Notes: generated by a model not told the origin, from the letters alone. Positions 40,491 through 54,039 are shown, numbered from the stretch's first letter. The stretch is DNA of 64,000 nucleotides from Anaeramoeba ignava (GCA_028826165.1 JAPDFW010000024.1:1-64000), one strand, 5' to 3'. Numbers and translations are program-made.

Positions 40491-43400
40491 TATAATTTAA
40501 TGACTTGAAGATTTATGGATTTTTTCACCGTATATTACAAGTATTTTTGGTTTGGTTATATGCTCATTTATAAGTTGTTTTATTTAGATAATATATATAT
40601 TGATTTATATGTTCGTTTATATGTTCATTTATATACTCGTTTATAAATTTATTTATTGGTTAGATTCTCGTTTCTATATTTATTGATATACTTATTTATA
40701 TGTTCGTTTATCAATTTATTTATATTGTGGTTTATATGTTAGTTTATATATATAGGTTTTTTTTTTTGACTTTTGATTTTAAATATTGATTATAAATTTA
40801 ATTAACAATTTAATTAATAATTTAATTAATAATTTAATTAACAATTTAATTAATAATTTAATTAACAATTTAATCAATAATTTAATTAATAATTTAATTA
40901 ATAATTTAATTAATAATTTAATCAACAATTTAATTAATAATTTAATTAATAATTTAATTAATAATTTAATCAACAATTTAATTAATAATTTAATTAACAA
41001 CTTGATTAATAATTTAATCAACAATTTAATTAATAATTTAATTAATAATTTAATTAACAATTTAATAAACAATTTAATTAACAATTTAATTAATAATTTA
41101 ATTAATAATTTAATCAACAATTTAATTAATAATTTAATTAACAATTTAATTAATAATTTAATCAACAATTTAATCAATAATTTAATCAACAATTTAATTA
41201 ATAATTTAATTAATAATTTAATTAATAATTTAATTAATAATTTAATTAATAATTTAATTAACAATTTAATTAATAATTTAATTAATAATTTAATTAATAA
41301 TTTAATCAATAATTTAATTAACAATTTAATTTTAAATTTAATTAACAATTTAATAAACAATTTAATTAACAATTTAATTAATAATTTAATTAATAATTTA
41401 ATTAACAATTTAATTAATAATTTAATTAACAATTTAATTAATAATTTAATCAACAATTTAATTAATAATTTAATCAATAATTTAATTAATAATTTAATTA
41501 ACAATTTAATTAACAATTTAATTAACAATTTAATTAACAATTTAATTAACAATTTAATTAATAATTTAATTACTCAATTTAATTAATAATTTAACTAACA
41601 ATTTAATTAACAATTTAATAAACAATTTAATCAATAATTTAACTAATAATTTAATTAATAATTTAATTAATAATTTAATTAACAATTTAATTAATAATTT
41701 AATTAATAATTTAATTAATAATTTAATTAACAATTTAATTAATAATTTAATTAACAATTTAATTAATAATTTAATTAATAATTTAATTAACAATTTAATT
41801 AATAATTTAATCAATAATTTAATTAATAATTTAATTAACAATTTAATGACCTGAAGATTTATGGATTTTTTCACCGTATATTACAAGTATTTTTGGTTTG
41901 GTTATATGCTCATTTATAAGTTGTTTTATTTAGATAATATATATATTGATTTATATGTTCGTTTATCTGTTCATTTATATACTCGTTTATAAATTTATTT
42001 ATTGGTTAGATGCTTGTTTCTATATATATTGATATATTTATTTATATGTTCGTTTATCAATTTATTTATATGTTAGTTTATATTCCAGTTTATATATATA
42101 TAGTTTTTTTTTTGACTTTTGATTTTAAATATTGATTATAAATTTAATTAACAATTTAATTAATAATTTAATTAATAATTTAATTAATAATTTAATTAAT
42201 AATTTAATTAATAATTTAATTAATAATTTAATTAATAATTTAATTAATAATTTAATTAACAATTTAATTAACAATTTAATTAATAATTTAATTAATAATT
42301 TAATCAATAATTTAATTAATAATTTAATTAATAATTTAATTAATAATTTAATTAATAATTTAATCAATAATTTAATCAACAATTTAATTAACAATTTAAT
42401 TAATAATTTAATTAATAATTTAATTAATAATTTAATTAATAATTTAATTAACAATTTAATTAACAATTTAATCAACAATTTAATTAATAATTTAATCAAT
42501 AATTTAATTAATAATTTAATTAATAATTTAATAATTTAATTAATAATTTAATTAATAATTTAATTAATAATTTAATTAATAATTTAATTAACAATTTAAT
42601 TAATAATTTAATTAACAATTTAATTAATAATTTAATTTTAACTTAATTAATAATTTAATTAATAATTTAATTAATAATTTAATTAATAATTTAATTAATA
42701 ATTTAATTAATAATTTTTTAATTAATAATTTAATAATTTAATTAATAATTTTAATTAATAATTTAATTATTAAATTTAATCAATAATTTTAATTAATAAT
42801 TTAATTAATAATTTAATTTTAATTAATTTAATTAATAATTTAATTAATAATTTAATTAATAATTTAATTAATAATTTAATTAACAAATTTTAATTAAACA
42901 ATTTAATTAATAATTTAATTAACAATTTAATTAATAATTTTAATAATAATTTAATTAACAATTTAATTAATAATTTAATTAATAATTTAATCAATAATTT
43001 AATTAATAATTTATTAATAATTTAATTAACAATTTTAATTAACAATTTAATCAACAATTTTAATAATTTAAATTAATAATCAATAATTAATTTAATTAAT
43101 AATTTAATCAATAATTTAATTAATAATTTAATTAATAATTTAATTAACAATTTTAATTTAATTAATAATTTAATTAATAATTTAATTAATAATTTAATTA
43201 ATAATTTAATTAATAATTTAATTAATAATTTAATTAATAATTTAATTAATAATTTTAATTAATAATTTAATTAACAATTTAATTAATAATTTAATTAACA
43301 ATTTAATTAATAATTTAATTAATAATTTAATTAATAATTTAATTAATAATTTAATTAACAATTTAATTAATAATTTAATTAATAATTTAATTAATAATTT

Positions 43401-46400
43401 AATTAATAATTTAATTAATAATTTAATTAATAATTTAATTAATAATTTAATTAATAATTTAATTAATAATTTAATTAATAATTTAATCAATAATTTAATC
43501 AATAATTTAATCAATAATTTAATGACCTGAAGATTTATGGATTTTTTCATCGTATATTACAAGTATTTTTGGTTTGGTTATATGCTCATTTATAAGTTGT
43601 TTTATTTAGATAATATATATATTGATTTATATGTTCGTTTATATGTTCATTTATATACTCGTTTATAAATTTATTTATTGGTTAGATTCTCGTTTCTATA
43701 TTTATTGATATACTTATTTATATGTTCGTTTATCAATTTATTTATATGTTAGTTTATATTCCAGTTTATATATATAGTTTTTTTTTTTTGACTTTTGATT
43801 TTAAATATTGATTAATAATTTAATCAATAACTTAATTAATAATTTAATTAACAATTTAATTAACAATTTAATTAATAATTTAATTAACAATTTAATCAAT
43901 AATTTAATTAATAATTTAATTAATAATTTAATCAACAATTTAATCAATAATTTAATCAACAATTTAATCAACAATTTAATCAATAATTTTTAATTAACAA
44001 TTTAATTAACAATTTAATTAATAATTTAATTAATAATTTAATTAATAATTTAATTAATAATTTAATTAATAATTTAATTAATAATTTAATCAATAATTTA
44101 ATTAACAATTTAATTAACAATTTAATTAATAATTTAATTAATAATTTAATTAATAATTTAATTAATAATTTAATTAATAATTTAATTAATAATTTAATTA
44201 ATAATTTAATTAATAATTTAATTAATAATTTAATTTAATTAATAATTTAATTAATAATTTAATTAATAATTTAATTAATAATTTAATTAATAATTTAATT
44301 AATAATTTAATTAATAATTTAATTAATAATTTAATTAATAATTTAATTAATAATTTAATTAATAATTTAATTAATAATTTAATTAATAATTTAATTAATA
44401 ATTTAATGACCTGAAGATTTATGGATTTTTTCACCGTATATTACAAGTATTTTTGGTTTGGTTATATGCTCATTTATAAGTTGTTTTATTTAGATAATAT
44501 ATATATTGATTTATATGTTCGTTTATATGTTCATTTATATACTCGTTTATAAATTTATTTATTGGTTAGATTCTCGTTTCTATATTTATTGATATGGTTA
44601 TTTATATGTTCGTTTATATATATTGATTAGATGCTCGTTTCTATATTTATTGATATGGTTATTTATATTGTGGTTTATATGTTAGTTTATATATAATTTT
44701 TTTGAATTTTGAAATATTTTAGTTGAAATATTAATTAACAATTTAATTAACAATTTAATTAACAATTTAATTAACAATTTAATTAATAATTTAATCAACA
44801 ATTTAATTAACAATTTAATTAATAATTTAATTAATAATTTAATTAATAATTTAATTAATAATTTAATCAACAATTTAATTAATAATTTAATTAACAATTT
44901 AATTAACAATTTAATCAATAATTTAATTAATAATTTAATTAATAATTTAATTAATAATTTAATTAATAATTTAATTAACAATTTAATCAATAATTTAATA
45001 ATTAATAATTTAATCAATATTTAATCAATAATTTAATTAATAATTTAATTAATAATTTTAATCAATAAATTTAATTAACAATTTAATTAATAATTTAATC
45101 AATAATTTAATTAACAATTTAATTAACAATTTAATCAACAATTTAATTAACAATTTAATTAATAATTTAATCAACAATTTTAATCAATAATTTAATTAAT
45201 AATTTAATTAATAATTTAATTAACAATTTAATTAATAATTTAATCAACAATTTAATTAATAATTTAATCAACAATTTTTTAATTTAATCAATAATTTAAT
45301 TAACAATTTAATTAACAACAAATTAATAATTTTAATCAAATTTAATTAATAATTTAATCAACAATTTAATTTAATTAACAATTTAACAAATAATCAATTT
45401 TAATCAATAATTTAATTAACAATTTAATTAATAATTTAATTAACAATTTAATTAACAATTTAATTAATAATTTAATTAACAATTTAATCAATAATTTAAT
45501 TAATAATTTAATTAACAATTTAATTAATAATTTAATCAACAATTTAATTAATAATTTAATCAACAATTTAATTAATAATTTAATCAATAATTTAATTAAT
45601 AATTTAATTAACAATTTAATTAATAATTTAATCAACAATTTAATTAACAATTTAATCAATAATTTAATTAACAATTTAATTAATAATTTAATCAATAATT
45701 TAATTTAATTTAATTTAATTAATAATTTAATTAACAATTTAATTAACAATTTAATAAACAATTTAATTAATAATTTAATTACTCAATTTAATTAACAATT
45801 TAATTAATAATTTAATCAATAATTTAATTAACAACTTAATTAACAATTTAATCAACAATTTAATTAACAATTTAATCAATAATTTAATTAATAATTTAAT
45901 TAATAATTTAATTAATAATTTAATTAACAATTTAATTAATAATTTAATTAATAATTTAATTAATAATTTAATCAATAATTTAATTAATAATTTAATTAAT
46001 AATTTAATTAACAATTTAATTAATAATTTAATCAATAATTTAATTAACAATTTAATGACCTGAAGATTTATGGATTTTTTCACCGTATATTACAAGTATT
46101 TTTGGTTTGGTTATATGCTCATTTATAAGTTGTTTTATTTAGATAATATATATATTGATTTATATGTTCGTTTATCTGTTCATTTATATACTCGTTTATA
46201 AATTTATTTATTGGTTAGATGTTCGTTTCTATATTTATTGATATGCTTATTTATATGTTCGTTTATCAATTTATTTATATGTTAGTTTATATTCCAGTTT
46301 ATATATATAGTTTTTTTTTGACTTTTGATTTTAAATATTGATTAATAATTTAATCAATAACTTAATTAATAATTTAATTAATAATTTAATTAACAATTTA

Positions 46401-49400
46401 ATTAATAATTTAATTAACAATTTAATCAATAATTTAATTAATAATTTAATTAACAATTTAATCAATAATTTAATTAATAATTTAATTAACAATTTAATTA
46501 ACAATTTAATTAATAATTTAATCAACAATTTAATTAACAATTTAATCAATAATTTAATTAACAATTTAATTAACAATTTAATTAACAATTTAATTAATAA
46601 TTTAATTAATACTTTAATTAACAATTTAATTAATAATTTAATTAACAATTTAATCAATAATTTAATTAATAATTTAATTAATAATTTAATCAATAATTTA
46701 ATTAACAATTTAATCAATAATTTAATTAATAATTTAATTAATAATTTAATCAATAATTTAATTAACAATTTAATTAATAATTTAATTAATAATTTAATTA
46801 ACAATTTAATCAATAATTTAATTAACAATTTAATCAATAATTTAATTAATAATTTAATTAATAATTTAATTAATAATTTAATTAATAATTTAATCAATAA
46901 TTTAATTAATAATTTAATTAATAATTTAATTAATAATTTAATCAACAATTTAATCAACAATTTAATTAACAATTTAATTAACAATTTAATTAACAATTTA
47001 ATTAACAATTTAATTAACAATTTAATCAATAATTTAATTAACAATTTAATTAATAATTTAATTAATAATTTAATTAACAATTTAATTAACAATTTAATTA
47101 ACAATTTAATTAACAATTTAATTAACAATTTAATTAATAATTTAATTAATAATTTAATTAATAATTTAATTAATAATTTAATTAATAATTTAATAACTTG
47201 AAGATTTATGGATTTTTTCACCGTATATTACAAGTATTTTTGGTTTGGTTATATGCTCATTTATAAGTTGTTTTATTTAGATAATATATATATTGATTTA
47301 TATGTTCGTTTATCTGTTCATTTATATACTCGTTTATAAATTTATTTATTGGTTAGATTCTCGTTTCTATATTTATTGATATGCTTATTTATATGTTCGT
47401 TTATCAATTTATTTATATGTTAGTTTATATTCCAGTTTATATATATATAGTTTTTTTTTTTGACTTTTGATTTTAAATATTGATTATAAATTTAATCAAT
47501 AACTTAATTAATAACTTAATTAATAATTTAATTAATAATTTAATTAACAATTTAATTAACAATTTAATTAACAATTTAATTAACAATTTAATTAACAATT
47601 TAATTAACAATTTAATTAACAATTTAATTAACAATTTAATCAATAATTTAATTAATAATTTAATTAATAATTTAATTAATAATTTAATCAATAATTTAAT
47701 TAACAATTTAATTAATAATTTAATTAACAATTTAATTAACAATTTAATCAATAATTTAATTAACAATTTAATCAACAATTTAATTAATAATTTAATTAAT
47801 AATTTAATTAACAATTTAATTAATAATTTAATTAATAATTTAATTAACAACTTAATCAATAATTTAATTAACAATTTAATTAACAATTTAATTAACAATT
47901 TAATTAATAATTTAATTAATAATTTAATTAACAATTTAATTAATAATTTAATTAATAATTTAATTAATAATTTAATGACCTGAAGATTTATGGATTTTTT
48001 CACCGTATATTACAAGTATTTTTGGTTTGGTTATATGCTCATTTATAAGTTGTTTTATTTAGATAATATATATATATATTGATTTATATGTTCGTTTATA
48101 TGTTCATTTATATACTCGTTTATAAATTTATTTATTGGTTAGATGTTCGTTTCTATATTTATTGATATACTTATTTATATGTTCGTTTATCAATTTATTT
48201 ATATGTTAGTTTATATTCCAGTTTATATATATATAGTTTTTTTTTGACTTTTGATTTTAAATATTGATTATAAATTTAATCAATAACTTAATTAATAATT
48301 TAATTAATAATTTAATTAACAATTTAATTAACAATTTAATTAACAATTTAATTAACAATTTAATTAACAATTTAATTAATAATTTAATTAACAATTTAAT
48401 TAACAATTTAATCAACAATTTAATTAATAATTTAATCAACAATTTAATTAACAATTTAATTAATAATTTAATTAATAATTTAATTAACAATTTAATTAAC
48501 AATTTAATTAATAATTTAATTAACAATTTAATTAATAATTTAATTAATAATTTAATTAACAATTTAATTAATAATTTAATTAATAATTTAATTAACAATT
48601 TAATTAACAATTTAATTAATAATTTAATTAACAATTTAATCAATAATTTAATTAATAATTTAATTAACAATTTAATTAACAATTTAATTAACAATTTAAT
48701 TAATAATTTAATTAACAATTTAATTAACAATTTAATTAACAATTTAATTAATAATTTAATTAATAATTTAATTAACAATTTAATTAACAATTTAATTAAC
48801 AATTTAATTTAAATAATTTTTAATTAATAATTTAATTAATAATTTAATTAATAATTTAATTAATAATTTAATTATTAATTTAATTAACAATTTTAATTTA
48901 ATTAATTTAATTAACAATTTAATTAACAATTTAATTAACAATTTAATTAACAATTTAATTAACAATTTAATTAATAATTTAATTAACAATTTAATCAATA
49001 ATTTAATTAACAATTTAATTAACAATTTAATTAATAATTTAATTAACAACTTAATTAATAATTTAATTAATAATTTAATTAATAATTTAATTAATAATTT
49101 AATCAACAATTTAATTAATAATTTAATTAACAATTTAATTAATAATTTAATTAATAATTTAATTAACAATTTAATTAACAATTTAATTAACAATTTAATT
49201 AACAATTTAATTAATAATTTAATTAATAATTTAATTAATAATTTAATCAACAATTTAATTAATAATTTAATGACCTGAAGATTTATGAATTTTTTCACCG
49301 TATATTACAAGTATTTTTGGTTTGGTTATATGCTCATTTATAAGTTGTTTTATTTAGATAATATATATATATATTGATTTATATGTTCGTTTATATGTTC

Positions 49401-50640
49401 ATTTATATACTCGTTTATAAATTTATTTATTGGTTAGATTCTCGTTTCTATATTTATTGATATGGTTATTTATATGTTCGTTTATCAATTTATTTATATG
49501 TTAGTTTATATTCCAGTTTATATATATAGTTTTTTTTTTGACTTTTGATTTTAAATATTGATTATAAATTTAATCAATAACTTAATTAATAATTTAATTA
49601 ATAATTTAATTAATAATTTAATTAACAATTTAATTAACAATTTAATTAACAATTTAATTAACAATTTAATTAACAATTTAATTAATAATTTAATCAACAA
49701 TTTAATTAATAATTTAATTAACAATTTAATTAATAATTTAATTAACAATTTAATTAATAATTTAATTAACAATTTAATTAATAATTTAATTAACAATTTA
49801 ATTAATAATTTAATTAATAATTTAATTAACAATTTAATCAACAATTTAATTAACAATTTAATTAATAATTTAATTAACAATTTAATTAATAATTTAATTA
49901 ACAATTTAATTAACAATTTAATTAATAATTTAATTAACAATTTAATCAACAATTTAATTAATAATTTAATTAATAATTTAATTAATAATTTAATTAATAA
50001 TTTAATTAATAATTTAATTAACAATTTAATTAATAATTTAATTAATAATTTAATTAACAATTTAATTAATAATTTAATTAACAATTTAATTAATAATTTA
50101 ATTAATAATTTAATTAACAATTTAATGACTTGAAGATTTATGGATTTTTTCACCGTATATTACAAGTATTTTTGGTTTGGTTATATGCTCATTTATAAGT
50201 TGTTTTATTTAGATAATATATATATATATATTGATTTATATGTTCGTTTATATGTTCATTTATATACTCGTTTATAAATTTATTTATTGGTTAGATTCTC
50301 GTTTCTATATTTATTGATATGGTTATTTATATGTTCGTTTATATATATTGATTAGATGCTCGTTTCTATATTTATTGATATGGCTATTTATATTGTGGTT
50401 TATATGTTAGTTTATATATAATTTTTTTGAATTTTGAAATATTTTAGTTGAAATATTAATTAATAATTTAATCAACAATTTAATTAATAATTTAATTAAT
50501 AATTTAATTAATAATTTAATTAATAATTTAATTAATAATTTAATCAATAATTTAATTAATAATTTAATTAACAATTTAATTAATAATTTAATTAATAATT
50601 TAATTAATAATTTAATTAACAATTTAATTAATAATCAAAT
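40491..50640. repeat. Higher-order satellite: spacer units alternating with 12-bp arrays
   Basis: Nine copies of a spacer (about 40495, 41848, 43522, 44405, 46054, 47191, 47977, 49269, 50126) starting TGACCTGAAGATTTATGGAT and continuing CACCGTATATTACAAGTATT, GGTTATATGCTCATTTATAA and TTCGTTTATATGTTCATTTA. They alternate with arrays of AATTTAATTAAT (last bases AAT or AAC; ATT or ATC) of 180 to ~1400 bp. Most spacers are ~290 bp and end CTTTTGATTTTAAATATTGA. Two (44405, 50126) are ~330 bp with an alternative end TTTTGAAATATTTTAGTTGA. Array lengths vary strongly between otherwise near-identical spacers. Both strands are open for hundreds of codons (LINN one way, LIKL the other), but tracts near 42540-43240 and 45000-45400 are broken by indels, so I treat this as satellite, not genes. 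Confidence 0.93.
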
Positions 50641-51222
50641 CAAAAAAATATTAAACGAAATAATTTTTTTTATTTCCGGCATATTTTCCCAAAAAATTAA
50701 AAAATAATAAAAATTTTTTTTTGTTTTGAAGGGAACCCACAAGTTATTATTATTATTATTATTACTATTACTATTACCATTACTAATATGTTTCGAATCT
50801 CCTCGACTCTATTTGGATTGTATATTTGGAAGTGGAAGGTGGAAATTTTGATCTAGAATATAGCTAAGTGTGATAATGATGTTTAAAATCAAAAAATTAT
50901 ATAATATTTATAGAAAATATACAAATAAGATGAGATAAATGAAAAAGAAATAATTTTAATTTTAAATTTTTAAATAAATTTTAATTTTCAAAAAAAATTA
51001 TTTAATAAAAAAAACTTGACAAAAATATTCTTCTTTTTAATTTTATTTTCTTTTTTGTTTCAAGATAAAAATCAACCAAAAAAATGAATGAAAAAAAAAT
51101 TGAATAAAAATGAAAATTGGAATCTTAATTTGAAATTCAACTGAAATTCCAATTTTCATTTGAAATGAAAAAAAAATTAAAAAAAAATTAATTTTTGAAA
51201 AAAAAAAAGATTTTTCTTTTTC
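50641..51222. other. Unique region downstream of the accessory genes
   Basis: Mixed-complexity A/T sequence with a TTA/TTACTA microsatellite (50743-50790) and a short complex stretch (GTTTCGAATCTCCTCGACTC, TGGAAGTGGAAGGTGG). No credible gene. The last part is probably the 3' UTR of the minus-strand gene ending at 51223. Confidence 0.5.
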
Positions 51223-52749
51223 CTAATTAGAATCGTCAGAACGTTTTGTGGAATCAATAATTCCTGAAGAATCACTATTAGATGATAAAGAGGAATCAGA
51301 ATAATGTTCATCATTTGCTTTTTCTGGTGAATTATAACTATTAGACTCGGATGAGTTCTCCTCCAAAAATAAATTTGAATTTGAATTTTGCTTTGAATTT
51401 CGAGATTTTTTCTTAAATTTGTTTTTTTTTGAATTTTTTTGTCTTAAAGCTCCTTTTTTTCTTTTTATTCTTTTTTGACTTGAATTTGAATTTGATTTTG
51501 AATTTGATTTTGAATTTGATTTTGAATTTGATTTTGAATTTGGTTTTGAATTTGGTTTTGAATTTGGTTTTGAATTTGGTTTTGAATTTGGTTTTGAATT
51601 TGATTTTGAATTTGATTTTGAATTTGGTTTTGAATTTGATTTTGATTTTGAATTTGAATTTGAATTTGATTTTGAATTTGATTTTGAATTTGGTTTTGAA
51701 TTTGATTTTGATTTTGATTTTCGTTTCATATTTTGTTCATTTTGAAGATTCAATAACCGTTGAGAAAGCAACGGTTTATTGCTCATCTCTTCCTTTTGTA
51801 AATTTATTAATCTTTTATGAATTTCTTTTTTGTTTTTACTTTTAGAAAAAATCTTATTTTTTTTTTTGAATTTTTTTGTTGTATTCTTCAATCGCTTTTG
51901 ATTCGATATTCTTGTTCTAGTAGCATTCCACTTATCAATTTCTCCTTTAATTGTTTCTTCAAGATTTTTTTTATTTGAATGCTTCATGCACATACTATAT
52001 GCGTATTTCCTTTTTTCTGCTGATTGTACATTCCTTACACAACTTTTGTAAATATGATAAGTCGAATTTGCCTTCATTTCGAGTATCGGAACACAGTTTT
52101 TTGCATGATTTTTTTCTTGGGCCCCACCACAAAGGCTACAAATCCTTTTTGTTGTTTGTTGTTGTGGTTGATTTTGTGTTGTTTTATTTTTTGTTGTTTG
52201 TTTTTTTTTTTTTGGTTTTTTTTTTTTTTGTTTTTTTTTTCTTGCATTTTGATCAATAGATTCATTATCAGATTTTGAATTTGAATTTGAATTTGAATTT
52301 GAATTTGATTTTGATTTTGATTTTGATTTTGAATTTGAATTTGAATTTGAATTTGAATTTGAATTTGAATTTGAATTTGGTTTTGAATTTGATTTTGAAT
52401 TTGAATTTGAATTTGATTTTGATTTTGATTTTGATTTTGAATTTGAATTTGATTTTGATTTTGAATTTGAATTTGATTTTGAATTTGATTTTGATTTTGA
52501 TTTTGAATTTGAATTTGATTTTGATTTTGAATTTGATTTTGATTTTGAATTTGATTTTGATTTTGAATTTGATTTTGAAATTGAAATTGAATTTGGAATT
52601 GAATTTGGAATTGAATTTGAAAAATCACTTTGCTCTGTGTTCATGTTGAGTTTATTCTTTGTTGAAGAAATGTGGGGGGATTTTTCTTGATCTTTGGGAA
52701 ATGAAAAAAGAAAAAAAAATAATTTTATTAAACACTTGTTTTGGGGCAT
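51223..52749 (-). CDS. Ser/Lys/Asn-repeat protein with a zinc-knuckle-like motif
   Basis: 508 codons without interruption. Two long SKSN/SNSK/SKPN repeat blocks (about residues 55-160 and 345-435) enclose a complex central part. There, CSLCGGAQEKNHAKNC gives a C-x2-C-x7-H-x3-C zinc-knuckle-like site (about residues 204-219), followed by further Cys/His (about 237-257) and a charged helical stretch (about 262-340). A Lys-rich segment precedes the knuckle, and the C-terminus is acidic and Ser-rich. This suggests a basic, nucleic-acid-binding protein, though I do not recognise the family. The first 35 residues (MPQNKCLIKLFFFLF...) are atypical; an in-frame Met (MNTEQSDFSNS, near 52644) is the more likely start. 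It lies first in the minus-strand gene cluster of the element. Confidence 0.7.
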   Translation of the reverse strand: MPQNKCLIKLFFFLFSFPKDQEKSPHISSTKNKLNMNTEQSDFSNSIPNSIPNSISISKSNSKSKSNSKSKSNSKSKSNSNSKSKSKSNSKSNSNSKSKSNSNSKSKSKSKSNSNSNSKSNSKPNSNSNSNSNSNSNSNSKSKSKSKSNSNSNSNSNSKSDNESIDQNARKKKQKKKKPKKKKQTTKNKTTQNQPQQQTTKRICSLCGGAQEKNHAKNCVPILEMKANSTYHIYKSCVRNVQSAEKRKYAYSMCMKHSNKKNLEETIKGEIDKWNATRTRISNQKRLKNTTKKFKKKNKIFSKSKNKKEIHKRLINLQKEEMSNKPLLSQRLLNLQNEQNMKRKSKSKSNSKPNSKSNSKSNSNSNSKSKSNSKPNSKSNSKSNSKPNSKPNSKPNSKPNSKPNSKSNSKSNSKSNSKSNSNSSQKRIKRKKGALRQKNSKKNKFKKKSRNSKQNSNSNLFLEENSSESNSYNSPEKANDEHYSDSSLSSNSDSSGIIDSTKRSDDSN

Positions 52750-52846
52750 TCCCCTTTGGCGATTATTTATTTTTAATTTTGGTTTTTAAAAATTCAATTA
52801 TTATTTTCCAATTTTGGATTTAATTTCAATATCTTAAATTTTATTA

Positions 52847-54039
52847 TTAATCAAAAAGTAATTTTATTGAAAAAAAAATGTTACATTCTTGAAAACTATT
52901 CAATTCATATGGATAAGGCGAATTCTCGAATTCATCTCCACTATATACCGAATCAAAACTATCTGAAGAATCGAAAACTACAACTTCCTCTTGAATTTGA
53001 TTGAAGTTTTCATGTTTAATTTGTAACGGAATTAAACATTCAATAAGATTTGAATTTTCACTTTCACTTTGATATTCAATTTGATTTTGATTTTGATTAT
53101 TTTCATTTTCACTTTGATATTCAATTTCATTTTCACTTTTATATTCAATTTCATTTTCACTTTGATATTCATTTTCATTTTTATTTTCATTTTGATTTTG
53201 ATTATTTTCATTTTCAGTTTGATATTCAGTTTGATTTTGATTTTGAATTTGAATTTGATTTTGATTTTCATTTTGATTTTGATTTTGATTTTGATATTCA
53301 ATTTCAATTTGATTTTGAATTTGAATTTGAATTTGATTTTGATTTTGATTGTCAATTTCAATTCGGTTTTCATTTTCATTTTGATATTCAATTTCAATTT
53401 GATTTTCATTTTGATTTTGATTTTCAATTTCAATTTGATTTTCAATTTCAATTTCATTTTCATTTTCATTTTCAATTTCAATTTCATTTTCATTTTCATT
53501 TTCAATTTCAATTTCAATTTCATTTTCATTTTCAATTTCAATTTGATTTTGATTTTGATCATTTCCATTTTCAATTTCAATTTGATTTTGATTTTGATCA
53601 TTTCCATTTTCATTTCCATTTTCATTTTCTTTTTGTTTTTTTTCACTCCTATTGGCTACAAGAAAAAATTTTAGATTTTTTGAGAAATAAAAAAGTAAGA
53701 TTTTTTTTAATTATATTTATTAGATAAAAATATACAGATTTTGTTTATATCATAAAGTATATTATTGATATTCAAATTAGGGAAGGATTGAGAAATTTTT
53801 TTAAGCAGATTTTTGTGTATGAACTTTCCAAGGGAAGAAATTGCCCAAGAGTAGACATGCGGTGAAATATATTCTTTTTTGGTCATTTCTTTAAGAATTT
53901 CTAAAATTTCTCCAATATTTTCTATTTTGATATTTGGTGAGACAATTTTTGAAGAAATCAAAAATAACGAACAGATTTCTTCACTTTTTTCCAATTGATT
54001 TAAATGCTGTAATATTTCTTCAATTTTTTTATTTTCCAT
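52847..54039 (-). CDS. Two-exon Asn/Gln/Glu-repeat protein
   Basis: Exon 1 (54039-53736) starts MENKKIEEILQHLNQLEK and encodes ~101 helical residues. A GTATAT donor at 53735 and a TTCTTGTAG acceptor at 53656 define an 80-bp phase-1 intron. Exon 2 (53655-52847) opens with NRSEKKQKENEN, runs through ~190 residues of N-E-N-Q-N-Q-I-E repeats, and ends in an acidic tail (VVVFDSSDSFDSVYSGDE) and SIKLLFD. The exon sum is a multiple of three (1113 nt, 370 aa). Without the intron only the first 110 codons or shifted low-complexity frames appear, so splicing is what makes this a gene. The N-terminal helical domain may be a HEAT/armadillo-like or adaptor module; function unknown. The acidic tail could contact a basic partner such as the neighbouring Ser/Lys-rich protein (inference). 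Confidence 0.6.

Noticed and set aside
40779-50622. Long open frames of LINN and LIKL repeats on both strands of the 40.8-50.6 kb arrays
   Set aside because: They follow from a stop-free 12-bp repeat read in either direction and are broken by indels in several tracts. There is no independent sign of expression. The silent-variation pattern is reported as a finding instead.
51429-53727. Plus-strand Leu/Asn, Phe/His/Asp and Phe-rich frames, and shifted minus-strand Gln/Ile or Lys/Met frames
   Set aside because: Shadows of the Ser/Lys/Asn and Asn/Gln/Glu repeat genes in other frames; only the chosen frames continue into complex flanking sequence.
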